DNA of 21,637 nt from Deinococcus sp. (GTDB taxonomy: Bacteria > Deinococcota > Deinococci > Deinococcales > Deinococcaceae), in the NCBI RefSeq assembly GCF_018260405.1, contig NZ_JAGLBG010000041.1, positions 1 to 21,637 of the forward strand. The letters run 5' to 3'. Shown here in pieces: positions 15,289-21,637 of this stretch. The translations under genes were made by a program, and so were the position numbers. The stretch's first letter is position 1. Every line of letters begins with the position of its first letter. Under the pieces are notes generated by a model that was given only the letters and a program-made list of their open reading frames with translations, did not search any database and was not told where the DNA came from.

Positions 15289-15914
15289 GTAAAGAGGCTC
15301 CTTCCAACCCGTACAAGTGTAGCGCCCGCTGCAATTGCCAGGGGATAATCGTCGCTCATGCCCATGCTCAGTTCCGCCAGCCCCAGGTCGTGCGCCCGCC
15401 GGGCCGTAGCTTCAAACAGCTGCTGCGCCGCTTCCGGTTGACCATAGGGAGCCATGACCATCAGGCCGCGCACGTCCAGTCCGGTGGCCCTAACCTGCTG
15501 GAGCAGTTCGGCAAGTTTCTCAGGGGCGACGCCATGTTTCTGGGCTTCACCGTTATGCACCTGAAGCAAGGTAGCCGGTGCCTGCCCCCACTTCTCGGCG
15601 GCGGTAGCCACTGCTTGGGCCTGCCACAGTTCTTCGACCGTATGAATCAGCGTTACGTCCCGCAGATATTTGATCTTGTTGGCCTGGAGGGGGCCGATAA
15701 AGTGCCACTCGGCCCCTGGAAGCTCTATTTTTTTATCCCGCAGTTCCTGCCCCCGGTTTTCGGCCAGGGGAAAGGAGCCGTGTGCCAGGATTTTCTGGCG
15801 AATAGCTTCTGGGCTCTGGCCTTTACTAACCGCCACGAGCCGCACCTGTTCTGCTGGGCGTCCGGCGTCGGCGGCTGCCTGTTGTATTCCGGCCAAGACT
15901 TCAGAGAGGCTCAT
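15285..15914 (-). CDS. YggS-family PLP homeostasis protein
   Basis: A 209-aa protein of the YggS/PROSC family, single-domain PLP carriers that keep pyridoxal phosphate balanced. The PLP lysine is Lys31 in LVAVSKGQSPEAI (26-38). ENRGQEL, WHFIGPLQANK, LMVMAPYG and the phosphate-binding end LSMGMSDDYPLAIAAGATLVRVG are all conserved. It has the usual length of about 210-230 aa. ATG 15914 is the family-like start; the ribosome site is weak. It is the first gene of a two-gene unit with divIVA, overlapping by 4 nt. Confidence 0.93.
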   Translation of the reverse strand: MSLSEVLAGIQQAAADAGRPAEQVRLVAVSKGQSPEAIRQKILAHGSFPLAENRGQELRDKKIELPGAEWHFIGPLQANKIKYLRDVTLIHTVEELWQAQAVATAAEKWGQAPATLLQVHNGEAQKHGVAPEKLAELLQQVRATGLDVRGLMVMAPYGQPEAAQQLFEATARRAHDLGLAELSMGMSDDYPLAIAAGATLVRVGRSLFT

Positions 15915-15962
15915 GTCGTGCCTGCCGAGTTACTGGTTTCTGGGAGAAGACACATGCCCTGT

Positions 15963-15992
15963 ATTGTCGGGGGTAACGATCTGACGACTCAA
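15963..15992 (-). promoter_or_regulatory. Candidate promoter of yggS-divIVA
   Basis: On the minus strand TTGAGT (15992-15987), an 18-nt spacer and GACAAT (15968-15963). The leader would be about 40 nt before ATG 15914. The boxes are moderate. Confidence 0.35.
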
Positions 15993-16120
15993 GCGGGCAG
16001 GGGGTCATTGAATAAGATCAAGCAATAAATTCACACGTAAGTTTAGTCCTTAATCTTTTCACCTAATAGGGTCTTAGCTGCCCCGCTCGCCTGCTGAGCG
16101 GCGCACTCCGGCTGGCGGCC

Positions 16121-16150
16121 TTGTTGCGGGTAGGGAAAATGTCGTAAGGT
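16121..16150 (+). promoter_or_regulatory. Candidate promoter of the CoA-transferase operon
   Basis: TTGTTG (16121-16126), an 18-nt spacer and TAAGGT (16145-16150), about 40 nt before the GTG start. A small dyad CCGCTC / GAGCGG (16083-16088, 16096-16101) lies upstream. The boxes are weak. Confidence 0.3.
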
Positions 16151-16194
16151 CGTGGGACAAAGCAACTCAATTCTGGTTCACTGTGGAGGCGAAC

Positions 16195-16890
16195 GTGGAT
16201 AAGGTCTACGAAAATGCAACTGTGGCTCTGCGTGATGTGGTAGCCGACGGGCAGATGATCGCTGTGGGGGGGTTCGGGCTATGCGGGATGCCTGAGCAAC
16301 TGATTACGGCGCTACGCGACTCCGGGGTCAAGGAGTTGACCGCCGTGTCGAATAATGCCGGGGTCGACGGTTTCGGCCTGGGTCTTTTGCTTCAGACCCG
16401 GCAGATCAAAAAGATGATCAGCAGTTATGTTGGTGAAAATAAGGAATTCGAGCGCCAGTACCTGTCCGGCGAACTTGAACTGGAATTTGCCCCCCAGGGC
16501 ACTCTGGCCGAGCGGATGCGGGCGGGCGGCGCGGGAATTCCGGGCTTCTATACCAAAACGGGTGTGGGCACGGTGATCGCCGAGGGTAAAGAGCATAAGG
16601 AATTCGGTGGCCAGACCTACATTCTGGAGCGCGGCATCGTGGCCGATCTGAGTCTGGTCAAGGCCTGGAAAGCGGACCGCGCAGGCAATCTGGTGTACCG
16701 CAAGACCGCGCAAAATTTTAATCCCGTGGTGGCAAGTTGCGGCAAACTCACTGTGGCGGAAGTAGAGGAGATCGTGGAAGTGGGCGAACTCGACCCCGAC
16801 CGTGTAGATACGCCGGGCATCTATGTTCACCGCGTCGTGCTGAATCCCAACCCCGAAAAACGTATCGAGAAAAAGACGGTGAGGAACTGA
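16195..16890 (+). CDS. 3-oxoacid CoA-transferase, subunit A
   Basis: A 231-aa alpha subunit of a family I CoA-transferase that moves CoA between acyl-CoA and a free acid, typically succinyl-CoA and acetoacetate. The glycine-rich GGFGLCGMPEQLI (25-37) and TAVSNNAGVDGFGLG (49-63) are family signatures, and GIPGFYTKTGVGT and KEFGGQTYILE follow as expected. Start: GTG 16195, because GGAGG (16185-16189) lies 5 nt before it; the frame is open to a GTG at 16183, which would bury that ribosome site. The TGA stop overlaps the ATG of a 22-codon ORF (TGATG at 16888-16892). Could be annotated scoA or atoD; the acid specificity is not visible. Confidence 0.93.
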   Translation: MDKVYENATVALRDVVADGQMIAVGGFGLCGMPEQLITALRDSGVKELTAVSNNAGVDGFGLGLLLQTRQIKKMISSYVGENKEFERQYLSGELELEFAPQGTLAERMRAGGAGIPGFYTKTGVGTVIAEGKEHKEFGGQTYILERGIVADLSLVKAWKADRAGNLVYRKTAQNFNPVVASCGKLTVAEVEEIVEVGELDPDRVDTPGIYVHRVVLNPNPEKRIEKKTVRN

Positions 16891-16958
16891 TGGATAATTT
16901 GAGAGACCGAAATGCTCGCTTGCTGCTTTTGTCGCCCGTGACGCCCAGGAGGCTGTGA
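16890..16958 (+). CDS. 22-aa micro-ORF translationally coupled between CoA-transferase subunits
   Basis: A tiny ORF encodes MDNLRDRNARLLLLSPVTPR plus two residues. Its ATG overlaps the subunit A stop (TGATG, 16888-16892) and its stop overlaps the subunit B ATG (TGATG, 16956-16960). GAGGA (16881-16885) lies 4 nt before its ATG. So ribosomes leaving subunit A could translate it and re-initiate on subunit B. The peptide is basic with a short LLLL stretch and matches no family I know. It may be a coupling device rather than a functional peptide; both junctions could also be chance, which lowers confidence. Confidence 0.4.
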   Translation: MDNLRDRNARLLLLSPVTPRRL

Positions 16959-17590
16959 TGCCCTGGGACCGTGAACAGATGGCCGCCCGCGCCGCGCAGG
17001 AACTGCAAGACGGGTATTACGTGAATCTGGGCATCGGCTTGCCTACGCTGGTCGCCAATCACATTCCGCAGGCGCTACAGGTGATGTTGCAGTCGGAAAA
17101 CGGTCTGCTGGGCATCGGCCCCTTTCCAACGGAAGCGGAGATTGACGCCGATCTCATCAATGCCGGAAAGCAGACCGTCACGGCGTTGCCTGGGGCCAGC
17201 TTTTTCAGCAGTGCCGAGAGCTTTGCCATGATCCGGGGTGGCCATATCAATCTGGCGATTCTAGGAGCCATGCAGGTAAGCGAGCACGGCGACCTGGCCA
17301 ATTGGATGATTCCGGGCAAGATGGTCAAGGGCATGGGCGGAGCGATGGACCTCGTGGCTGGTGTGCGGCGCGTGGTCGTTTTGATGGAGCACGTGGCAAA
17401 GGGTGATGAGCACAAGATTGTGCGTGAATGTACCTTGCCCCTGACTGGTCTGAAGGTGGTTGACCGGATCATCACTGATCTGGGTGTGCTGGACGTTACG
17501 CCCCAGGGATTGAAGCTGGTTGAACTCGCGCCAGGAGTGACGCTGGAAGAGATGCAGGCCAAAACTGGAGCAGAGATTCAGAACACCTGA
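16958..17590 (+). CDS. 3-oxoacid CoA-transferase, subunit B
   Basis: A 210-aa beta subunit that carries the catalytic glutamate: Glu47 in LQSENGLLGIGP (44-55), the family's SENG motif, which forms the acyl-glutamyl-CoA intermediate. VNLGIGLPT (22-30) and SAESFAMIRGGHINLAILGAMQV are also typical. Start: ATG 16958 with AGGAGG (16947-16952) 5 nt before it; the GTG at 16955 is less well placed. It follows subunit A by 67 nt that are filled by the coupled micro-ORF. The two subunits form one enzyme for ketone-body or short-chain acid use. A repeat and a structured region lie between this gene and convergent aspS. Confidence 0.93.
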   Translation: MPWDREQMAARAAQELQDGYYVNLGIGLPTLVANHIPQALQVMLQSENGLLGIGPFPTEAEIDADLINAGKQTVTALPGASFFSSAESFAMIRGGHINLAILGAMQVSEHGDLANWMIPGKMVKGMGGAMDLVAGVRRVVVLMEHVAKGDEHKIVRECTLPLTGLKVVDRIITDLGVLDVTPQGLKLVELAPGVTLEEMQAKTGAEIQNT

Positions 17591-17660
17591 AGTCGGTGTT
17601 GGGCGCTGTCCTGTCTGGGACGCCGTCGGGTTTATCCAGAGAGATTTCTGATCAAATCCT

Positions 17661-17689
17661 GGGTGCCGTTTTGACCAAGAGGGCACCGC
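17661..17689 (+). repeat. Dispersed GGTGCC-type repeat, copy 4, after the CoA-transferase operon
   Basis: GGGTGCCGTTTTGACCAAGA is followed by GGGCACCGCC. GGTGCC (17662-17667) and GGCACC (17682-17687) form a perfect 6-bp stem. It lies 70 nt after the subunit B stop, on the same strand as copies 1-3. Confidence 0.65.
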
Positions 17690-17710
17690 CTATGCCTCTA
17701 CCCCGAACAG

Positions 17711-17829
17711 GGTGAGTGGGCAAAAAGAAGCTCGCGGTTACAGTTCTGCGGATTCCAAGAAAGCGCCCGAATCCGCTTCACTTGCACCGAGAGCTTCTTA
17801 CCGCGAAATCCGTGGCTTCCCCACTCGCC
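17711..17829. repeat. Nested three-level inverted repeat, possible structured RNA or mini-element
   Basis: Three concentric stems lie in a 119-bp stretch. The outer stem is GGTGAGTGGG (17711-17720) with CCCACTCGCC (17820-17829), one mismatch. The middle stem is AAGAAGCTCGCGGT (17725-17738) with ACCGAGAGCTTCTT (17786-17799), one mismatch. The inner stem is GCGGATTC (17748-17755) with GAATCCGC (17769-17776), perfect. The internal loop between middle and inner stems is 9 x 9 nt. Alternative partners exist: TCGCGGT (17732-17738) also pairs with ACCGCGA (17800-17806), and a second GAGTGGG at 17854 can compete for the outer arm. It lies between convergent genes with no ORF. Confidence 0.6.
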
Positions 17830-17874
17830 TCTGCTTGAATTGAATCCAAAGGGGAGTGGGCACGAATCTCTTAG

Positions 17875-19617
17875 TCAGGCCCGTTCCACTGCGGGCAGGG
17901 TCGCCACGCCCAGTTCAGCGAGTTGGGGCGCTTCGACCGGGGAGGGAGCTAGAGCCATCAGATCCGCGCCACGGTTATTCTTGGGGAAGGCGATCACTTC
18001 ACGGATGCTGGCCGCGCCGCTCATCACCATGATGAGGCGGTCAAAGCCCCAGGCGATGCCGCCGTGCGGGGGCGTGCCGTACTCCAGAGCGTCCATGAAA
18101 AACCCGAACTTTTCACGGGCCTGCTCCTCGGTAAAGCCAATGGCCGCAAACATTCTGGTCTGAACCTCGGGGCTGTGAATACGGATGCTTCCGCCGCCGA
18201 CCTCGAAGCCGTTCAGAACCAGGTCATATGCCTGTGCCCGGATTTCGCCTTGGCGCTCGGTGCCGAACAGCGCCACATCTTCCGGGTGCGGGGCGGTAAA
18301 GGGGTGGTGCATATAGGTCCAGGCGGCCCTGTCTTCATCGTATTCGAGCTGCGGAAAGTCCATGACCCACGAGATATGGAACTGAGGCCCGCCTGTGGTG
18401 AGGTCGAACAGGTCGCGCAGAGCGAGGCGCACCGCTCCCAGCGCCGTGACCGCCTTTTTCCATTCGCCCGCCGCAAAGAGCAGTGTTGCGCCCTGGGGCA
18501 CGCCCGTCTGCTCAAGTAGTTGCGCCGCTACGGAGCCGACAAACTTGCTGATGCCGCCGCTAAAGCCCTCGCCGTCGCGCTTGAGCCAGGCCAGACCACC
18601 CGCGCCGTTTTGCTTGGCGACGCGCTCGAGTTCATCGATCTGTTTGCGGCTCAATTCTGGTGCTACCAGCACCTTGACCGCCTGCGCGGAAGCGAACGCT
18701 TTGAATTCACCGCCCCGGAACAGTTCGGTCACGTCTACGAACGCCGAATCAAAGCGCAGGTCAGGCTTGTCGGAACCGTAGCGGTCCATCGCGTCGAAGT
18801 AGCTTATGCGGGGAAAGGGGAGAGGCAGCTCCACGTTCAGCACTTTTTTGAAGACGTGCGCCATCAGGCGTTCCTGAACTTCCAGCACGTCATCCTGCTC
18901 GACAAAGCTCATTTCCATGTCGAGCTGCGTGAAATCGGGCTGGCGATCCGCCCGGAGATCCTCGTCACGGAAACAGCGGGCCAACTGGTAGTAGCGGTCA
19001 TAGCCCGCAATCATCAGCAGTTGCTTGAACAGCTGGGGGCTTTGCGGCAGCGCGTAAAATTCGCCGGGATTCAGGCGCGAGGGCACCAGAAAGTCACGTG
19101 CGCCTTCCGGAGTGGACTTGGTCAACATTGGCGTCTCGACCTGAATAAACCCCTCGGTGTCGAGGAACTCGGTAATGGCCGCCACCGCCCTGGAACGCAG
19201 CATCAGCGCCCTTTGCATCTCCGGGCGGCGCAGGTCCAGATAGCGGTACTTGAGGCGGATGTCCTCGGCCACGCTCTCTCCCTTGTCCAGCTCGAAGGGA
19301 GGCGTCTTGGCGGTATTCAGCACCTTGACGCGGCTGGCGATCACTTCGTAGTCGGCCAGTCCGCCTTTGCGCTGGCTCTCGGGGCGCAGCTGAAACTGAC
19401 CTTCAATTTCGGCCACGTACTCAGCGCGGAGTTGGTCAGCCTCAGCAAAAGCGGCGCTCTCCGGCTCGACTTGCACCTGAATAATGCCGGAGCGGTCGCG
19501 CAGCTCCAGAAAAATGAGGCCCCCCAGGTCGCGGCGGCGATTGACCCAGCCTTGTAGAGTGACGATCTGGTTTTCATGTTCGGTATTGAGGTGGCCAATC
19601 AGGGCAGTGCGTTTCAT
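17875..19617 (-). CDS. aspS: Aspartyl-tRNA synthetase, bacterial type
   Basis: A 580-aa class II synthetase that charges tRNA-Asp, the same length as Thermus AspRS1. An N-terminal OB fold (1-105) binds the anticodon: VTLQGWVNRRRDLGGLIFLELRD. Motif 2 is ARCFRDEDLRADRQPDFTQLDMEMSF (213-238) and motif 3 GGIAWGFDRLIMV near the C-terminus. The bacterial GAD-type insertion lies between them, so this is the discriminating bacterial form; Deinococcus also has an archaeal-type AspRS that serves the tRNA-dependent Asn route, not in this window. Start: ATG 19617, with CATAAT 8 nt before it and no Shine-Dalgarno, giving its own short-leader promoter. hisS lies upstream, an order conserved in many bacteria but here split by a terminator. 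Confidence 0.97.
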   Translation of the reverse strand: MKRTALIGHLNTEHENQIVTLQGWVNRRRDLGGLIFLELRDRSGIIQVQVEPESAAFAEADQLRAEYVAEIEGQFQLRPESQRKGGLADYEVIASRVKVLNTAKTPPFELDKGESVAEDIRLKYRYLDLRRPEMQRALMLRSRAVAAITEFLDTEGFIQVETPMLTKSTPEGARDFLVPSRLNPGEFYALPQSPQLFKQLLMIAGYDRYYQLARCFRDEDLRADRQPDFTQLDMEMSFVEQDDVLEVQERLMAHVFKKVLNVELPLPFPRISYFDAMDRYGSDKPDLRFDSAFVDVTELFRGGEFKAFASAQAVKVLVAPELSRKQIDELERVAKQNGAGGLAWLKRDGEGFSGGISKFVGSVAAQLLEQTGVPQGATLLFAAGEWKKAVTALGAVRLALRDLFDLTTGGPQFHISWVMDFPQLEYDEDRAAWTYMHHPFTAPHPEDVALFGTERQGEIRAQAYDLVLNGFEVGGGSIRIHSPEVQTRMFAAIGFTEEQAREKFGFFMDALEYGTPPHGGIAWGFDRLIMVMSGAASIREVIAFPKNNRGADLMALAPSPVEAPQLAELGVATLPAVERA

Positions 19618-19625
19618 CAGGCTGC

Positions 19626-19631
19626 ATTATG
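19626..19631 (-). promoter_or_regulatory. Candidate -10 of aspS
   Basis: CATAAT (5 of 6 consensus bases) on the minus strand, 8 nt before ATG 19617. The transcript would have a leader of one or two bases. No good -35 box was seen. Confidence 0.5.
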
Positions 19632-19704
19632 CCGCCTGAGCTGGGAAGTGAGCAGAGAACAGAGCGGCCAGCCCGCCAGCGGCACAGTAAGTAGCTGGCG
19701 GGTG

Positions 19705-19788
19705 TAGAAGGCAGGCCATAGAAGGCAGGCCATAGAAGGCAGGCCATAGAAGGCAGGCCATAGAAGGCAGGCCATAGAAGGCAGCCCA
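19705..19788. repeat. 14-bp minisatellite, six units
   Basis: TAGAAGGCAGGCCA is repeated without spacer: five exact units (19705-19774) plus a sixth with one G-to-C change (19775-19788). It begins about 74 bp upstream of the aspS -10. The unit length is not a multiple of three, so it is not a protein repeat. It is a likely variable-number locus. Confidence 0.95.
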
Positions 19789-19950
19789 GAGGCTCTTTGA
19801 AGCTCGGCCAAAGGGAGAGGCCCGCCGTGTCGCTGGGCCGGAATCCAGAGTGCGCCCCATCAGGCCGACGCCGCGCAAGCCTTAGCCCTAAGCACTGTTG
19901 TTCCGGGCGGTGACGGCCCAGTTGGTCAACCCCGAAGCGGGCCAAGCCTT

Positions 19951-19984
19951 CTGGTTATTCCTGGTAAAACTGGTTATTCCTGGT
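19951..19984. repeat. 15-bp direct repeat pair beside hisS terminator
   Basis: CTGGTTATTCCTGGT occurs at 19951-19965 and 19970-19984, separated by AAAA. Each copy begins and ends with TGGT. It lies directly after the hisS terminator in the direction of transcription. Confidence 0.8.
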
Positions 19985-19992
19985 CAAAAGGT

Positions 19993-20026
19993 GGCGAGCG
20001 GCGGGTTCATGGTCCCGCCGCTCGCC
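19993..20026 (-). terminator. hisS intrinsic terminator
   Basis: A perfect 13-bp stem: GGCGAGCGGCGGG (19993-20005) and CCCGCCGCTCGCC (20014-20026) with an 8-nt loop. On the minus strand it is followed by ACCTTTTGACC, a short T-tract. It lies 31 nt after the hisS stop and should separate hisS from aspS transcripts. Confidence 0.85.
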
Positions 20027-20056
20027 TAACGCGGTTAAGCGGTAGGGCGCGTCTAC

Positions 20057-21352
20057 TCAGAGGCGGGAAAGGGCGATGAAATCATCAAGCTCCGCCGTCT
20101 CAACCACTTTCTGCTCTCCAGTCTGCATATTTTTCAGGCTCAGCGTACCATTCGCGGCTTCTTCCGAACCGATCAACCCTGCCCACACCGCCCCGCGTCG
20201 CTCGGCGTCCTTGAAGGCGCTGCCCGGTTTCATGGCACGGTAGGCAAACTCAGCGCGAATGCCCGCCTGGGCTTTGCGGGCCAGCGTCGCGGCGTAGGGT
20301 ACGTTTTCCTCGTCTAGGGCCGCCAGGTACAGCAGCGGGCCTCGGGGCTCAGGCAGGCTAACCCCCTCTGCTTCTAGCGCCAGCAGCAGCCGCTCAATGC
20401 CGAAGGCCCAGCCGATGCCCGGCACCACCGATCCGCCCAGTTGCTCGGCCAGGCCGTCGTACCGTCCACCCCCGCCCAGGGCCGACTTGGCCCCCACACC
20501 CCCGTGATGCAGTTCCCACGCGGTGCGGCGGTAATAGTCCAGCCCGCGCACGATGCTGGGATCCACGTCGAAGTCGATGTTCCAGGCCTTCAAATACCCC
20601 TGCACCTGCCCGAAATGGGTGGCCGCCTCTGTACCCAGAAAATCCAGCATAGGCCGCACCTTCAGCTCGGTCAGCAGGTGCTGATCCTCGGCACTCTTGC
20701 TGTCCAGAATTCGCATTGGGTTGCGGGTCAGGCGCTCCTTGCTGTCATCCGAAAGGCGCTCCAGGTGCGGGGTAAACAGGTCAAGTAGGTAGGCATTGTA
20801 CGCCTCACGGTCGTCCGGATCACCAATAGAACCGAGCTTAACCCACACATTTTTCAGTCCCAGTTCACGCACCACGTCGACCATCAGCGCCACCGCTTCG
20901 GCGTCTACGAGGGCGTCAGCGCTGCCCAGCACCTCATAATCGACCTGATGAAACTGGCGCAGACGGCCTTTTTGCACGTTCTCGGCGCGGAACATTGGCC
21001 CGTGTGTCCAGAGTTTCAGCGGAGCGGGCAACTGTTTAAGGCCGTTTTGCAAGTAGGCCCGCACGATGCCCGCCGTGCCCTCGGGGCGCAGAATGAAGCC
21101 GCCGTGATCCCCGAAGTAGTAGACCGTGAACATTTCTTTGCGGACAATATCGGTGCTGCCGCCCACGCCGCGCTTGACAAGGTCGGCTTCTTCAAAGAGG
21201 GGCGTGCTGATGAACTGTGCCCCGGCCCGCTCCAGCACACGCTGCGCCGTTTCGGTCACGTGACGAAAGGCCGACGCCCTGATGTCTGTACTGAGTTTCG
21301 GGCTGCCGTCCGGCAGGTGGTCCTGAGTGCCCTTGGGCCGCTGAATCGCCAT
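20057..21352 (-). CDS. hisS: Histidyl-tRNA synthetase
   Basis: A 431-aa class II synthetase that charges tRNA-His. It has the N-terminal RPKGTQDHLPD (5-15), motif 2 in MFRAENVQKGRLRQFHQVDYEVLG (120-143), the HisRS-specific VRGLDYYRRTAWE (268-280) and GGGGRYDGL (293-301), and motif 3 PGIGWAFGIERLLLAL (311-326). The C-terminal anticodon-binding domain is complete. Start: ATG 21352 (MAIQRPKG), with GGAGA upstream; the frame is open to 21496, but that part translates leader hairpins and is not conserved. The leader contains two strong RNA stems, suggesting transcription attenuation. aspS follows on the same strand. Confidence 0.97.
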   Translation of the reverse strand: MAIQRPKGTQDHLPDGSPKLSTDIRASAFRHVTETAQRVLERAGAQFISTPLFEEADLVKRGVGGSTDIVRKEMFTVYYFGDHGGFILRPEGTAGIVRAYLQNGLKQLPAPLKLWTHGPMFRAENVQKGRLRQFHQVDYEVLGSADALVDAEAVALMVDVVRELGLKNVWVKLGSIGDPDDREAYNAYLLDLFTPHLERLSDDSKERLTRNPMRILDSKSAEDQHLLTELKVRPMLDFLGTEAATHFGQVQGYLKAWNIDFDVDPSIVRGLDYYRRTAWELHHGGVGAKSALGGGGRYDGLAEQLGGSVVPGIGWAFGIERLLLALEAEGVSLPEPRGPLLYLAALDEENVPYAATLARKAQAGIRAEFAYRAMKPGSAFKDAERRGAVWAGLIGSEEAANGTLSLKNMQTGEQKVVETAELDDFIALSRL

Positions 21353-21389
21353 AATGTCTCCGAGTCTAGTACGAAAGAAATAGGCAAGA

Positions 21390-21413
21390 GGCCGCCTCCG
21401 ACTGGAAGCGGCC
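21390..21413 (-). terminator. Terminator-like hairpin in the hisS leader
   Basis: Read on the minus strand: GGCCGCTTCC, loop AGTC, GGAGGCGGCC. As RNA all ten pairs form (one is U-G). A T/C-rich run follows (TCTTGCC, then TATTTCTTTC). Located 38-61 nt upstream of the hisS ATG, it could act as an attenuator if transcription starts further upstream. Confidence 0.55.
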
Positions 21414-21433
21414 CCCAAACCAGAGCGCGGCTT

Positions 21434-21507
21434 GATAAGGATTTTATCCAATGCCCCCCTACCCGGAACCTGACCGGGTACGGGTTCACCTCCCAAAAAT
21501 CCTTATC
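21434..21507 (-). promoter_or_regulatory. 74-nt stem-loop upstream of hisS, possible leader RNA
   Basis: GATAAGGATTTT (21434-21445) and AAAATCCTTATC (21496-21507) are a perfect 12-bp inverted repeat. They enclose a second hairpin, TACCCGG (21460-21466) / CCGGGTA (21474-21480), and a GGGAGGTGAACCC turn. In the transcript this would be a closing stem with an internal domain, followed by the 21390-21413 terminator-like hairpin. The consensus T-box sequence is not visible, so I do not call it a T-box. A small palindromic insertion with 12-bp terminal repeats is the alternative. Confidence 0.5.
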
Positions 21508-21576
21508 TGCTGGTACTCACTGCTGAACGGCTTTTGCAAACCATTGAGCCGTAGTCCGTAGAGTTAAGTACACTGC

Positions 21577-21595
21577 GTTTATCTTGTAGATAAAC
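21577..21595. promoter_or_regulatory. 19-bp palindrome, candidate operator
   Basis: GTTTATCT (21577-21584), centre TGT, AGATAAAC (21588-21595): perfect 8-bp arms. It lies about 225 bp upstream of hisS, near the window's right edge, and may serve hisS or a gene beyond the edge. The size and symmetry suit a dimeric regulator. Confidence 0.45.
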
Positions 21596-21637
21596 CGCGC
21601 GGAGCGCGTAGCAGAAGAAAGTACGTTGGAGCGGGAA

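Larger units (their letters stand above)
19618..20056. other. 439-bp hisS-aspS spacer
   Basis: From right to left (the direction of transcription) it holds the hisS terminator (20026-19993), two 15-bp direct repeats (19984-19951), about 160 bp with no visible gene, the 14-bp minisatellite (19788-19705), and the aspS promoter region. Minus-strand frames through the minisatellite (for example 19574-19945) are translations of the repeat and are not genes. Confidence 0.7.

Noticed and set aside
18520..19557. 345-codon plus-strand frame opposite aspS
   Set aside because: Antisense shadow of a highly conserved synthetase gene, with no motif of its own.
19705..19788. Minisatellite considered as a CRISPR array
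   Set aside because: Units are directly adjacent, only 14 bp long, with no spacers, and no cas genes are in the window.
19574..19945. Minus-strand frames with repeated YGLPSMACLLWPAF peptides
   Set aside because: Produced by the 14-bp minisatellite in successive frames; no promoter, ribosome site or non-repeat conservation.
21353..21496. 48-residue N-terminal extension of HisRS
   Set aside because: It reads through the leader hairpins and is not part of known HisRS proteins, which start at a MAIQRPKG-like sequence.
21353..21637. T-box riboswitch for hisS
   Set aside because: The conserved AGGGTGGNACCGCG sequence and a specifier stem were not found; only generic stems are present, so it is listed as an unclassified leader.

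Overview
The window is almost certainly chromosomal DNA from a Deinococcus species. Evidence: a lysW gene (amino-group carrier for lysine synthesis through alpha-aminoadipate) next to lysX, and a homocitrate synthase; a bacillithiol synthase (bshC); a bacterial-type AspRS whose length (580 aa) matches Thermus AspRS1; a desiccation-type LEA-like repeat protein; a DinB/YfiT-type protein; high GC; and several start codons with a -10-like hexamer only 6-8 nt upstream, the leaderless arrangement known in this genus. These points are read from translations and motifs, not from a database search.

Layout, left to right. 1-780: an OsmC-like peroxidase (-) behind a perfect 12-bp hairpin, then a divergent promoter region. 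783-2162: lysW and lysX (+), a dispersed repeat and a terminator. 2183-4403: a MoxR-type AAA+ ATPase followed by a metallopeptidase/VWA-like protein, an operon on the minus strand. 4663-5433: a membrane-anchored LEA-like protein (-). 5581-7698: a divergent PhzF-family protein and a DUF1990-type protein (-). 8004-9170: homocitrate synthase (+). 9441-11815: bshC and a CRP/FNR-type regulator (-). 11932-12678: a WecG/TagA glycosyltransferase (+). 12760-14186: ROK kinase then DinB protein (-). 14255-14527: a 90-aa unknown protein (+). 14575-15914: yggS-divIVA (-), overlapping by ATGA. 16195-17590: the two subunits of a 3-oxoacid CoA-transferase (+), with a 22-aa ORF fitted between them by two TGATG junctions. 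17875-21352: hisS then aspS (-), separated by a terminator and a 14-bp minisatellite. No tRNA, rRNA, CRISPR array or intact insertion sequence was seen.

Functional links: lysW, lysX and homocitrate synthase belong to one lysine pathway but lie in two separate loci; MoxR/VWA looks like a chaperone-type pair; ROK and DinB are probably cotranscribed; yggS-divIVA is a common cell-division neighbourhood; hisS-aspS is a widely conserved order. Most genes are ordinary. The less ordinary material is the cysteine-free LysW, the coupled micro-ORF in the CoA-transferase operon, a same-strand family of intergenic GGTGCC-type repeats, two strongly structured non-coding regions (17711-17829 and the hisS leader at 21390-21507), and enzymes that have lost family hallmark residues (ROK kinase, PhzF). 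I found no clear new defence or mobile system; the MoxR-metallopeptidase/VWA pair is the closest thing to an under-described multi-gene system.
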